A stretch of 50,937 nucleotides of DNA from NCBI GenBank assembly GCA_003524305.1, contig DQHW01000041.1, positions 1 through 50,937 on the forward strand, written 5' to 3'. The notes below the pieces were generated by a model that was not told the origin of the DNA, searched no databases, and saw only the letters and a program-made list of their open reading frames with translations. Of this stretch, positions 17,346 through 25,450 are shown piece after piece. Source of the stretch: Anaerolineaceae bacterium (lineage in GTDB: Bacteria; Chloroflexota; Anaerolineae; Anaerolineales; Anaerolineaceae). Position numbers and translations under genes: made by a program. The stretch's first letter is position 1; each line of letters begins with the position of its first letter.

Positions 17346-18419
17346 ATGCAAAATCCGGTGACGCAAATCAATCCTCTGGTCAAAATCCGCAGAAATCGTG
17401 TTCTGCCGGTGGCTGGTATGGTATTGGTGCGAGTTGGCCAAAAAGTTGCCCCCGGTGAAATCCTGGCAGAAACACTTATCCCGACCAAACACGTGATTGT
17501 GGATGTTTTGAATGCACTAGGATTGAAAAATGCTGATGAAGCAGAAAAACTCGTTGACCGGAAGATCGGTGATCTGGTCGATAAACACGACATTATTGCT
17601 GAAACAGGTGGTTTGTTCTCCCGCGTCATCCGCGCACCCATACCGGGAAAGATCATTTCGATTAAGAACGGCCAGGTGCTGCTTGAAGTCGAATCCCGCA
17701 AGGTGGTTGTGCAATCGGGTTATGCCGGTCAGATCGTCGAGATTTTGAATGACCGCGGCGCAGTGGTTGAAACCAACGGCACTTTAATCCAGGGTGTGTG
17801 GGGCAATGGTTTGATTGGTTTTGGCCCCTTTGTCGTGGATTCTCAATCCATTGGTGAGGAACTAACCCCCGCGTCACTCAGCATCAACACCCGCGGCACT
17901 ATCGTGTCAGCCTCATGGTGTGAACAGGAAGAAAGTTTGAACCTGGCCGGAAGTTTGCCTATCGCCGGTTTGGTACTTGGAAGCATGAGCCCTAGGTTAA
18001 TCCCTTGCGCGCTTAAACAAAACTATCCCATTCTACTGCTGGAAGGCTTTGGCAGGATCGCTATCAATGAACAGGCTAGAAACGTGCTGCTCGCAAGTGC
18101 ACAAAAAGAAATGAGCCTCAACGCGGTCAAATGGGATCATTACAGCGGCATCCGCCCCGAGATCAGTATTGCATTGCAAGCCAGTGGAGCTCCCGAAGTT
18201 GAAAGTGCGGTGTTTGCAGAAGGCCAAAAGGTAAGGGTGCACAGTTCTTCGTATGCAGGCAAAACGGGCGTGCTTACTGCCATCAATGCAGTCAAAACCA
18301 CACTGCCCAATGGATTAAGAACCGCAACAGCTTCAGTGCTTTTCCAGAATAATGAAAAAACGGTCGTTCCGTTTTCAAATTTTGATATTATCGAAGTGGA
18401 AGAACGATTCCCCGGATAA
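17346..18419 (+). CDS. Unknown soluble protein with barrel-sandwich-like N-terminus and KOW-like C-terminus
   Basis: A 357-residue protein with no signal or membrane helix. The N-terminal 140 residues alternate VLVRVGQKVAPGEILAE and VIRAPIPGKIISI segments, which look like lipoyl/biotinyl or barrel-sandwich folds, without an obvious modified lysine motif. The last 60 residues contain EGQKVRVHSSSYAGKTG, which resembles a KOW or SH3-like barrel. The start has AGGTGA 5 bases upstream. It lies 40 bases after the MutL-like gene and is probably its partner. No family is recognised with confidence. Confidence 0.75.
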   Translation: MQNPVTQINPLVKIRRNRVLPVAGMVLVRVGQKVAPGEILAETLIPTKHVIVDVLNALGLKNADEAEKLVDRKIGDLVDKHDIIAETGGLFSRVIRAPIPGKIISIKNGQVLLEVESRKVVVQSGYAGQIVEILNDRGAVVETNGTLIQGVWGNGLIGFGPFVVDSQSIGEELTPASLSINTRGTIVSASWCEQEESLNLAGSLPIAGLVLGSMSPRLIPCALKQNYPILLLEGFGRIAINEQARNVLLASAQKEMSLNAVKWDHYSGIRPEISIALQASGAPEVESAVFAEGQKVRVHSSSYAGKTGVLTAINAVKTTLPNGLRTATASVLFQNNEKTVVPFSNFDIIEVEERFPG

Positions 18420-18440
18420 CTTGTTTCAGGAGGATATACC

Positions 18441-19040
18441 ATGGCACTAAATAATTTTGATGAGGATCAATTTGACCAGGAAAGTTTTGGTGGTGGAGAT
18501 TATGAGCCAGAACCACCTAAACGAAGAGGGAATCGCACCTTTCTGATTGCCATAGCCATCGTCGGCATCATCTTTGTGATTGCCTTAATTTTGCTGCTGC
18601 TTGTGGCGCCTAAATTGCTGGCTAACCAACGTCTGGCCCAGCAGGAACAAGCTGCCCAGATTAATGCGGCCAATACGGCTACAGCAATGTACGCCACTTC
18701 AATGGCGCAGTTGGCGCAAGCCACTAAAACACCCACCAAGACAGTTGTGGCTGCGGTGGATGGAACATCTCCAACCAAAACACCGGTTGTGGTGATTCAA
18801 CAGAATACGCCCATGGGAGCAGGCGGATCAGGGCTTTCAGCCTCCGAGCTGGCTACGGTTTCGGCTCTGCAAACCGAGATGGCCGGACGCGGCGTTTCTG
18901 GCACTCCGGGTGCCACATCCACGGCGCTGCCCTCCACCGGTTTTGCGGATGAAGTGGGTCTGCCCATGATGGCAGGTTTGGCGATCATTCTGGTGGCGGT
19001 CATCGTCCTCAGCCGCAGACTCAGAATGAATACCAGGTAA
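18441..19040 (+). CDS. Membrane protein with LPXTG-type C-terminal sorting signal
   Basis: A 199-residue protein. A charged cytoplasmic N-terminus is followed by a membrane helix at about 33-55, a coiled Gln/Ala segment, then a Thr/Pro/Gly-rich linker. The C-terminus is a textbook cell-wall sorting signal: LPSTG at 163-167, a hydrophobic helix at 174-191 and a basic tail RRLRMNTR. Sortase enzymes cut such signals between Thr and Gly. No sortase is in the window. AGGAGG lies 7 bases before the ATG. It is the last gene of the operon, followed by two terminators, and is the likely exposed product of the system. Confidence 0.8.
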   Translation: MALNNFDEDQFDQESFGGGDYEPEPPKRRGNRTFLIAIAIVGIIFVIALILLLLVAPKLLANQRLAQQEQAAQINAANTATAMYATSMAQLAQATKTPTKTVVAAVDGTSPTKTPVVVIQQNTPMGAGGSGLSASELATVSALQTEMAGRGVSGTPGATSTALPSTGFADEVGLPMMAGLAIILVAVIVLSRRLRMNTR

Positions 19041-19062
19041 TGTTAAGATAATCCAATATCAA

Positions 19063-19090
19063 CCCCCGAATAAAATTGATTCGGGGGTTT
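19063..19090 (+). terminator. Terminator of the MutL-like operon
   Basis: A 9-bp perfect stem (19063-19071 with 19079-19087, CCCCCGAAT) with a 7-base loop, followed by TTT. It lies 22 bases after the stop codon of the LPXTG protein gene. Confidence 0.85.
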
Positions 19091-19120
19091 GTTGTTAAGG
19101 ACTATACCCAGGAAATAGAG

Positions 19121-19154
19121 AATCCCCCACAAATATTGGAATCTGTGGGGGATT
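19121..19154. terminator. Second hairpin between convergent genes
   Basis: An 11-bp perfect stem (19121-19131 with 19144-19154, core TCCCCCAC) with a 12-base loop between the convergent operon ends at 19040 and 19178. It can serve the phosphohexomutase gene on the minus strand and act as back-up for the plus strand. Confidence 0.75.
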
Positions 19155-19177
19155 ATGATAATGCACGAGTCTAATTT

Positions 19178-20638
19178 CTACGAAACACTGGCGGCAACCG
19201 TCTCGCCGTATTTGAGCAATTCCTTGACCATGGCTTCTGAACGGCCTTCTGCATACACGCGCAGCACAGGTTCAGTGCCCGAGGGTCTGATCAGCAGCCA
19301 CGAATCATCTGCAAAGATATATTTCACGCCGTCCATCTTTGAAATCTCGACAATACGTTCGCCGCCAATTTCAGCGGGATGATCGTTTTCAAGTTTTTCA
19401 ACCATGACTCTCTTCTCGACGGGATGTTTAAGCCGCAGATCGGTGCGCTCATAATAAACTGGTCCGACTTCTTTTTGCAGGTCTTCAACCATTTCATACA
19501 GCGATGTTTTAGCCATGGCGACCATTTCAATGATCAACAAGCCCATCAAGATGCCGTCGCCTTCGGGGATGTGGCCGAGGAAGGAGATGCCGCCAGATTC
19601 TTCGCCGCCGATCAGCACGCTTTCTTTCATCATGTAATCTGAGATGTGATTAAAGCCTACCGGCGTCTCGCGCAGGGGCAGGTTGTATTTCTTGGCCAAC
19701 CTGTCGATCATGCGCGTAGTCGAGACTGTGCGCACAACAGTGCCGGTCATGCCGCGTTTTTCGACCAGGTGGCGCAGCGCCAAAGCCATGATCTTGTGCG
19801 GATCAACGAAGTTGCCGTGTTCGTCCATGGCGCCGATACGGTCTGCATCGCCATCTGTCGCGACACCGAAACAACCCATGCCGGCGCCAATTGCCCCGGC
19901 CAGGGGGCGCAGATAGGCTCCGATGGGTTCGGGATGTACACCGCCAAAACCGGGGTTCATCTCGCCGCGGATTTCAGCGATTTCGCAGCCTGACCCTTGC
20001 AGGATGCCCTTGATTACGCCGCGGCCGGAACCGAACATTGAATCCACGACAAAATTCTGGGGGTTTTCAGCAATGGCATCAAAATTAATCAGCGTGCGCA
20101 GGTGTTCGTAATAAGCAGGGATGGGGTTGAACTTGTAGATCAGGTTTTGGGCGCGGGCTTGGTCAAAATCCATCAGGTTGGGTCCGCGGCCTTGCTGTTC
20201 GTTGTCGTTTAGATACACTTCTACACGGCGGCATTGTTCGGGCAGGGCAGAACCACCGTAGGCAGATTTGAGTTTGACGCCGTTGTAGCGCGGCGCATTA
20301 TGTGAAGCAGTGATCATCACACCACCGATGGCGTTGAGGTTGCGTACGGCGTGTGAGATCACGGGGGTGGGGGCATCGGACTGGGCCAAATAAACGGTAA
20401 AGCCGTTGGCGGCCAGCACCCGGGCAACTTCTGCGGCATAGCGGTCTGATAAAAACCGGGTGTCAAAGCCCACCACCATCTTGTGTGGGTCGGGTGTGTG
20501 TTCCAATACTGTACCGTTCGTCCAGGTGTCAGAAGCAACCGCATCCGCGATGGCTTGTGAAAGCTGCCTCAAGTTGTGAAATGTGAAGGTGTCAGAGATA
20601 ACTGCTCGCCAGCCATCGGTTCCAAAGTGGATCGTCAT
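19178..20638 (-). CDS. Phosphoglucomutase/phosphomannomutase family protein
   Basis: An alpha-D-phosphohexomutase of 486 residues that interconverts hexose 1- and 6-phosphates, feeding nucleotide-sugar synthesis. It has FGTDGWR at 5-11, the catalytic TASHN with Ser112, the metal-binding DGDADR loop, the sugar-binding GGEESGG loop and the C-terminal phosphate-binding RPSGTEP. All four active-site loops are intact. GGAGAAG lies 6 bases before the ATG. Which hexose it prefers cannot be decided. It probably supplies the polysaccharide genes at 2645-8967 and the sugar transferase at 23150. Confidence 0.93.
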   Translation of the reverse strand: MTIHFGTDGWRAVISDTFTFHNLRQLSQAIADAVASDTWTNGTVLEHTPDPHKMVVGFDTRFLSDRYAAEVARVLAANGFTVYLAQSDAPTPVISHAVRNLNAIGGVMITASHNAPRYNGVKLKSAYGGSALPEQCRRVEVYLNDNEQQGRGPNLMDFDQARAQNLIYKFNPIPAYYEHLRTLINFDAIAENPQNFVVDSMFGSGRGVIKGILQGSGCEIAEIRGEMNPGFGGVHPEPIGAYLRPLAGAIGAGMGCFGVATDGDADRIGAMDEHGNFVDPHKIMALALRHLVEKRGMTGTVVRTVSTTRMIDRLAKKYNLPLRETPVGFNHISDYMMKESVLIGGEESGGISFLGHIPEGDGILMGLLIIEMVAMAKTSLYEMVEDLQKEVGPVYYERTDLRLKHPVEKRVMVEKLENDHPAEIGGERIVEISKMDGVKYIFADDSWLLIRPSGTEPVLRVYAEGRSEAMVKELLKYGETVAASVS

Positions 20639-20666
20639 TAATCTTCTCCAAAATTTTAAAATGAAT

Positions 20667-20692
20667 GAAACCTGTGCAAATCAGCAGGTTTC
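20667..20692 (-). terminator. Terminator after the DUF389 gene
   Basis: An 8-bp stem (GAAACCTG, 20667-20674 with 20685-20692) lies 11 bases past the minus-strand stop at 20703 and is followed by a T-rich stretch. It separates the DUF389 gene from the phosphohexomutase gene downstream. Confidence 0.6.
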
Positions 20693-20702
20693 GAAAATAG
20701 CG

Positions 20703-21890
20703 CTATTGTGCAAAATTGATGTAGATAATATTAACCCAACCCTTGCTGCCGTCATCCATGAGAATTTGAGCCCAGGTTTTTTCAGGGTTTGTTCCCAACA
20801 CCTGCACCAGTGTATTGTTGGGGATGGCCGGGATTATCTTTGGACATTGGATGTCATCGTAACACGGGGCCTGGCGGGCATATACGCCGCCTTCAATATT
20901 AATGGTCGCCCAGGTTTCTGGGGGTTTGGGTGTGTTGGTGACGGTGGGGGTGCGGGTCGGCACCAGTGTATTGGTTGCCGTGGCATTTTCTGGAATCGGA
21001 ACGGTGGCAGTGGGAGGTTTCGGGGTTTCAGTGTATTGCGCCACAGCGGAACTCATCAAGGTGGGTGTTGCAGAAAAAGCGGAAGGCGTTCTATCAGTGG
21101 ATAATTCCGTTTTAATGGCGCTGGACATGATCAGGGCATACAAAGCAGCACCCAACAAAATTGCGGTCAACAGATATCCAAAGAAGGTGAAGGGGCGCAA
21201 TTTAAGAAACGCCAGCACCACCGCACCAATCAAGATCACCAGAAGAATATTAACTCCGGCTGTACGCAGGGCGGGTAAAAAGAATTGCGGCAATTTGCTG
21301 GCAAGACCGAATCCGGCTACGCCGATGGGGATGTAGACTTCGTAAGCCAGGGCGACGCTGGCTACCAGTGAACGCTGTTTGGGTACGCGTACGGTCAGGT
21401 AAATGGCGAGCACGGTGCCGACGGCCAGCAAAATCAGATCAGGAATTGAAACCCTGGTGTGAAAGAGCGCCTGGTTGGGATAAAAATCGGGAATCAATTT
21501 CGAGATCCATCCGCTGAGCAGACCGCCGATAAAGACGAAGGCTGCGCCGATGGCCAATCCACCCAGAGATTGGATGAAGAACTTGAAAGACCCCACCGCA
21601 GTGGATAATCCCAGCCCGATCAGCGGCGCCATGAAAGGCGCAAGCAGGGCTGCCAAAATGTATATGGCGGGATGATCCAGCAAAATGGCGGCGCCCAATA
21701 CCACCGCGCACAAGAGTGAGAAAAGGTAATAGTCGATTGCAGGAACCAAACGACTGGCAATTTCGTTTACATAAATAGAGCGTTCTGTACGGCCTGACAG
21801 AATGATTAATCGCCGCGTTCTGCGGCGGCGTGATTCATTTATGTGACTGGAGGGTTCCAGCGGAACTTGTTCTTCAGGGTTTTGATCCAT
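20703..21890 (-). CDS. DUF389 membrane protein with C-terminal SH3-like domain
   Basis: A 395-residue protein. A basic N-terminus (RRRRTRR) precedes a DUF389 membrane domain of about seven helices (residues 50-275), with the typical LAALLAPFMAPLIGLG segment. After the last helix comes a Thr/Pro-rich linker of about 60 residues. A final SH3-like domain of about 70 residues begins at WATINIEGGVYARQAP, contains two cysteines (APCYDDIQCP) and ends GWVNIIYINFAQ. The SH3-like part is expected outside the cell and may bind wall polymers. The function of DUF389 is not established. No ribosome binding site is evident at the start. Confidence 0.85.
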   Translation of the reverse strand: MDQNPEEQVPLEPSSHINESRRRRTRRLIILSGRTERSIYVNEIASRLVPAIDYYLFSLLCAVVLGAAILLDHPAIYILAALLAPFMAPLIGLGLSTAVGSFKFFIQSLGGLAIGAAFVFIGGLLSGWISKLIPDFYPNQALFHTRVSIPDLILLAVGTVLAIYLTVRVPKQRSLVASVALAYEVYIPIGVAGFGLASKLPQFFLPALRTAGVNILLVILIGAVVLAFLKLRPFTFFGYLLTAILLGAALYALIMSSAIKTELSTDRTPSAFSATPTLMSSAVAQYTETPKPPTATVPIPENATATNTLVPTRTPTVTNTPKPPETWATINIEGGVYARQAPCYDDIQCPKIIPAIPNNTLVQVLGTNPEKTWAQILMDDGSKGWVNIIYINFAQ

Positions 21891-21992
21891 TATGATTATG
21901 GTGTTAGGCTTTTAGGTTTAAAACCCACCGTCCATCCGTTTTGGCAGGAAGTTCAACTTGATCAATCCACAATTTTGTAATTTCGACTAAGA

Positions 21993-22022
21993 TATAATTT
22001 GCTAACATCTACCTATTATAAT
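21993..22022 (+). promoter_or_regulatory. Two candidate -10 boxes upstream of the BMP-like lipoprotein
   Basis: TATAAT occurs at 21993-21998 and again at 22017-22022 in an AT-rich gap, 61 and 37 bases before the ATG at 22060. Clear -35 boxes are not seen. Confidence 0.4.
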
Positions 22023-22059
22023 ACATCCAACAAATACAGTATGATGGGCTATACAACTT

Positions 22060-23052
22060 ATGAAAAAACAACTTATCTTCTACATCACATCACTTTTAGT
22101 GATCTTCATATTGCTTTTCGGTGTTTCAGGCTGCGCGGATCGTTCTACGCCAACCCCGGATGTTCCGACCATCACACCCACCTCTGAATTTACGCCTACA
22201 GCCACCCAGGCGCCTGCACGGATTGTCTTGTTTGATCCTGCGGCACAGGCAAGTGCAGAAGCAGTCACCGTTATGAATGACTTTGCCGCGGCCAATAGTC
22301 TGGCATTTGAAACCTGGACGGAACTATCAGGTGAATTGACCGGTATCAAAGTCATGGTGGTTTTCAGCGGATTCGATAATCTGGCAGAAGTGGCAGTTTC
22401 GAACCCGCAGACCCAATTCATCACAACGGCTCAGAATACTGCCTCGGCCGCAAATATCAGCACACTGGTGGCCAACCCGGTGCATGTGGCTTTCATGGCA
22501 GGCTACCTGGCAGCCATGACCTCTGAAGATTGGCGTGCTGGCGCTTTAATTTCTGACCCAGTGAACATGGGTTTGGCAAATGCCTTCATCCGCGGCGGTG
22601 AATACCTGTGCGGACGCTGCACCCCCAAATATGGACCAATTTTGTTCTATCCGGTGACCTACAGCACTGATGGGGCAAACGATGCAGTCTCATGGGTCAT
22701 CCAGGCCCAGACCATGTGGGCAGAGACGTATGCAAATTCACTTTATATAGATACTGCTGCCGATTACCCTGAAGTGTTGGATGTGTTCACTGACAAGGTT
22801 TTATTCAGCAGTAACCCGGTTTCGGCTAATCTTGCACGCTATGCCGCCATCCTCGGCGGGGATATGACCTCCACGCTGCAGACCGCCCTGCCTGAACTGC
22901 TGGCTGGCACCGGCGGCAAAACCTATAATGCCCGCGTCGGGCTGCTGATCATTAACAATAAGGATCTCGTTTCAGAAGCCAAACAAGCCCGCTTTAATGA
23001 AGTTGCCCAGGCCTTGGCAAACAACCTGATCAATCCGCTGAGTGTTCCTTAG
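22060..23052 (+). CDS. BMP-type substrate-binding lipoprotein
   Basis: A 330-residue lipoprotein. The signal peptide ends in a lipobox FGVSGC with Cys25, followed by a Thr/Pro-rich linker to about residue 50. The mature part resembles the basic-membrane-protein (PnrA-like) family, which binds nucleosides or other solutes: VAFMAGYLAAM and the AGALISDPVNMGLANAFIRG segment match the family's conserved GFLAG and iGGm-like stretches. There is no permease or ATPase gene beside it, so it may work with a transporter elsewhere or act as a sensor. Confidence 0.78.
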   Translation: MKKQLIFYITSLLVIFILLFGVSGCADRSTPTPDVPTITPTSEFTPTATQAPARIVLFDPAAQASAEAVTVMNDFAAANSLAFETWTELSGELTGIKVMVVFSGFDNLAEVAVSNPQTQFITTAQNTASAANISTLVANPVHVAFMAGYLAAMTSEDWRAGALISDPVNMGLANAFIRGGEYLCGRCTPKYGPILFYPVTYSTDGANDAVSWVIQAQTMWAETYANSLYIDTAADYPEVLDVFTDKVLFSSNPVSANLARYAAILGGDMTSTLQTALPELLAGTGGKTYNARVGLLIINNKDLVSEAKQARFNEVAQALANNLINPLSVP

Positions 23053-23060
23053 TTTTTTAC

Positions 23061-23094
23061 AGAATCGGGAGTTTGGTTTAAAACTCCCGATTCT
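23061..23094 (+). terminator. Terminator-like hairpin after the BMP-like gene
   Basis: A 14-bp perfect stem (23061-23074 with 23081-23094) with a 6-base loop, starting 8 bases after the stop codon. T-tract after the stem is short. Confidence 0.7.
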
Positions 23095-23115
23095 TGCACT
23101 AATCGAGTTAATTGC

Positions 23116-23150
23116 AAAGTCCCGAATTCAAACAGAATTCAGGACTTTTT
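23116..23150. terminator. Hairpin between convergent genes
   Basis: A stem of 13 pairs with one mismatch (23116-23129 with 23135-23148), containing two EcoRI-like GAATTC sites, followed by a T-run on the plus strand. It abuts the minus-strand stop at 23150 and can terminate both directions. Confidence 0.7.
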
Positions 23151-23779
23151 TAGTCGTTGTTCCCCATAAACTCGGGGGCAGTGGCGCTGCCCGGCGCATT
23201 GATGGATTCACGTTTAAAAACCTTTTTCACGGTCATAAAAAGGATTTTGATATCCAGCCAAAAGGATTGATTGTCCACGTACCAAACATCCAGCCTGAAC
23301 TTCTCTTGCCATGAAATGGCATTGCGGCCGTTCACCTGTGCCCATCCGGTGATGCCGGGCAGCACGTCATGGCGGCGCGCCTGCTCGGGCGAGTAACGCT
23401 CAAGATAGGCCACCAACAGCGGACGCGGTCCGACCAGGCTCATATGTCCCAATAGCACGTTAATCAGTTCGGGCAGCTCATCCAGGCTGCTGGCGCGCAG
23501 GAACTTGCCGAATTTCGTCAGGCGCTGCTCATCAGGCAGGGGGTTGCCCTGTGCGTCAAAGGCAGTGCGCATGCTGCGGAATTTGTAGAGTTTGAAAAGC
23601 TTGCCGTGATACCCGGGTCGCACCTGCGCAAAGATCACCGGTCCGCCGAGGTTGATCCAAACCAAGAGCATCAGGATTAGGGTTATAGGCGAGAGCAAGA
23701 TCAATCCAACCAGGCTGATTAGAAGGTCAAACAGTCGTTTGGATATGAATGTCATTTTTGTCGCTTGTTGTAAAGCCAT
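23150..23779 (-). CDS. Undecaprenyl-phosphate sugar phosphotransferase
   Basis: A 209-residue monotopic membrane enzyme of the bacterial sugar transferase family. It should move a phospho-sugar from a UDP-sugar to undecaprenyl phosphate, the first step in building a polysaccharide unit. It has one N-terminal hydrophobic segment (about 16-37), then GGPVIFAQVRPG, YKFRSMR, the SLDELPELINVL segment with the catalytic Asp-Glu pair, and GPRPLL and the GITGWAQVNGR segment. This is the short form without the extra helices of WcaJ. It could prime the glycan made by the operon at 2645-8967. The start at 23779 lies 6 bases after a TAAAAT; ATG 23755 is an alternative. Confidence 0.92.
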   Translation of the reverse strand: MALQQATKMTFISKRLFDLLISLVGLILLSPITLILMLLVWINLGGPVIFAQVRPGYHGKLFKLYKFRSMRTAFDAQGNPLPDEQRLTKFGKFLRASSLDELPELINVLLGHMSLVGPRPLLVAYLERYSPEQARRHDVLPGITGWAQVNGRNAISWQEKFRLDVWYVDNQSFWLDIKILFMTVKKVFKRESINAPGSATAPEFMGNND

Positions 23780-23785
23780 ACATTC

Positions 23786-23791
23786 ATTTTA
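23786..23791 (-). promoter_or_regulatory. -10 element of the sugar transferase gene, probably leaderless
   Basis: On the minus strand TAAAAT (23791 to 23786) ends 6 bases before the ATG at 23779. No ribosome binding site fits between. The -35 is not clear. Confidence 0.45.
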
Positions 23792-23890
23792 CCAAATCGT
23801 GAAAATTCCGTTTTACGATTCACGTCAATAGATTGAGATATAATTTAGCGAAGAATTAGGTCAAAACTCAACGATTTGTGAAAGGCACTT

Positions 23891-24880
23891 ATGACAAAAA
23901 AAGGTAGAGTTTTCTCAGGCGCACGTCCCACCGGACGTCAGCACATCGGCAATTATCTCGGCGCAATTAAGAATTACGTGGCCATGCAGGAAGATTACGA
24001 CTGCGTTTACTGCATCGTGGATCTGCACGCCCTGACCACACTTGAAACCACCAAAGATCTGCGTCAGAATACGCTCGAGATGGCCTGGGACTGGCTCGCC
24101 TCTGGCATGGACCCCGCAAAATCAATTATTTTTGTGCAGTCCATGGTCAGACAAATCAATGAATTGAACACCATCCTTTCGATGGTCACCCCACTGGGCA
24201 AGTTGACCGACCTGCCCACCTTCAAAGAAAAAGTACGCGACCATCCAAACAATATCAACCTTGGTCTGGTCAGCTATCCTGTCTTGATGGCCGCGGATAT
24301 TGTGCTTTATAAATCCAATTTCGTCCCCGTGGGAATAGACCAGGCGCCCCATATTGAGTTCACCCGCGAGGCAGTGCGTTCTTTCAATTACCGCTACAAC
24401 ACAACTGCGTTGATTGAACCGCAGATGAAGGTGACTCAATTCCCCAAGATTATCGGCACGGACGGCGTCAACAAGATGAGCAAAAGTCTCAACAATGATA
24501 TCGAGATCGCCGCCACGGCGGAAGAAACTTCTGCGATTGTCATGAAAATGGTCACCGATCCGCAGCGGCTGCGCCGCACCGACCCCGGCGACCCTGATGT
24601 GTGCAACGTGTTCTCATTGCACAAGGTTTTCAGTAAGCCAGAAGAAGTGGACAGCATCAATGTGGAGTGCCGCCGAGCCGGCATCGGTTGTGTGGATTGC
24701 AAGAAGCTGCTGGCCAAAAATATGAACGACTACTTTGCTCCCCTGCGCGCCAAACGCGAGGAGTTTGCCAAAGACGAAGCCGGCACCTGGGATATGCTGC
24801 GCGACGGTGCCAAACGCGCTGAAGTTATCGCCGAAGCCACCATGGCCGAAGTCCGTGCCGCGGTGGGGCTGCCGAAATAG
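23891..24880 (+). CDS. trpS: Tryptophanyl-tRNA synthetase
   Basis: Class I synthetase of 329 residues that charges tRNA-Trp. The HIGH-type signature is HIGN (18-21, after SGARPTGRQ) and the KMSKS loop is at 195-199, exactly matching. The length is normal for bacterial TrpRS. The gene has its own promoter-like TATAAT near 23841-23846 and an AAAGG site 6 bases before the ATG, so unlike several neighbours it carries a true leader. It is followed by a hairpin pair and dtd. Confidence 0.96.
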   Translation: MTKKGRVFSGARPTGRQHIGNYLGAIKNYVAMQEDYDCVYCIVDLHALTTLETTKDLRQNTLEMAWDWLASGMDPAKSIIFVQSMVRQINELNTILSMVTPLGKLTDLPTFKEKVRDHPNNINLGLVSYPVLMAADIVLYKSNFVPVGIDQAPHIEFTREAVRSFNYRYNTTALIEPQMKVTQFPKIIGTDGVNKMSKSLNNDIEIAATAEETSAIVMKMVTDPQRLRRTDPGDPDVCNVFSLHKVFSKPEEVDSINVECRRAGIGCVDCKKLLAKNMNDYFAPLRAKREEFAKDEAGTWDMLRDGAKRAEVIAEATMAEVRAAVGLPK

Positions 24881-24886
24881 TAATAA

Positions 24887-24917
24887 AAACCGGGAATCTG
24901 GTTTTGATTCCCGGTTT
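24887..24917 (+). terminator. Terminator-like hairpin after trpS
   Basis: A 12-bp perfect stem (24887-24898 with 24906-24917) with a 7-base loop, 6 bases after the trpS stop. The tail is TTTCTGGGG, a weak T-tract shared with the hairpin at 47304. Confidence 0.65.
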
Positions 24918-24961
24918 CTGGGGTTCAACCAAAACACCCTGTAAACTGAATTTACCCCCAG

Positions 24962-24990
24962 ACACCGGGGAACTGAAAGTTCCCCGGTGT
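24962..24990 (+). repeat. Perfect hairpin with triloop just before dtd
   Basis: A 13-bp perfect stem (24962-24974 with 24978-24990, core CACCGGGG) with loop GAA. It ends 19 bases before the dtd start codon. There is no T-tract. It could stabilise the message, block read-through or regulate dtd. Confidence 0.6.
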
Positions 24991-25009
24991 TCCCAAACAC
25001 GAGTGGCTT

Positions 25010-25447
25010 ATGCGCGCAATCATACAGAGAGTCAATTTTGGGCAGGTAATCATCGGTGGCAAGACTGTCGCGGATATTCAATCCGGGATGGTGATTCTGC
25101 TGGGCATCGGTCACGGGGATGACCAAGGCAAAGCCATTCAGATGGTCAAGAAGATCGCCCAACTGCGCATCTTTGAAGACGAAAACGAAAAAATGAACCT
25201 CTCCCTGCTGGATGTCAAAGGCTCTGCCATTGTGGTCTCGCAGTTCACCCTGTATGCCGACACGCGCAAGGGCAACCGGCCGTCCTTCACTGACGCCGCA
25301 CGGCCTGACCTGGCCAGTCCGCTGGTGGATTATTTTGTGGAGGAGTTACGAAAATTGGGGGTTCCCGTTCAAACCGGGGAATTCGGCGCGCACATGTTCG
25401 TGCATTTGCAAAACGACGGCCCGGTCACCATCTCGCTCGAAATCTAA
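25010..25447 (+). CDS. dtd: D-aminoacyl-tRNA deacylase
   Basis: A 145-residue enzyme that frees D-amino acids (and glycine mischarged on tRNA-Ala) from tRNA. It begins MRAIIQRV, and has the two catalytic family motifs SQFTLYAD (77-84) and NDGPVT (135-140), the latter normally carrying the cross-subunit Gly-cisPro. Length is normal for the dimeric enzyme. The upstream region has no clear Shine-Dalgarno site, only GAGTGG. Pairing with trpS makes sense as tRNA-charging quality control. Confidence 0.95.
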   Translation: MRAIIQRVNFGQVIIGGKTVADIQSGMVILLGIGHGDDQGKAIQMVKKIAQLRIFEDENEKMNLSLLDVKGSAIVVSQFTLYADTRKGNRPSFTDAARPDLASPLVDYFVEELRKLGVPVQTGEFGAHMFVHLQNDGPVTISLEI

Positions 25448-25450
25448 TCC

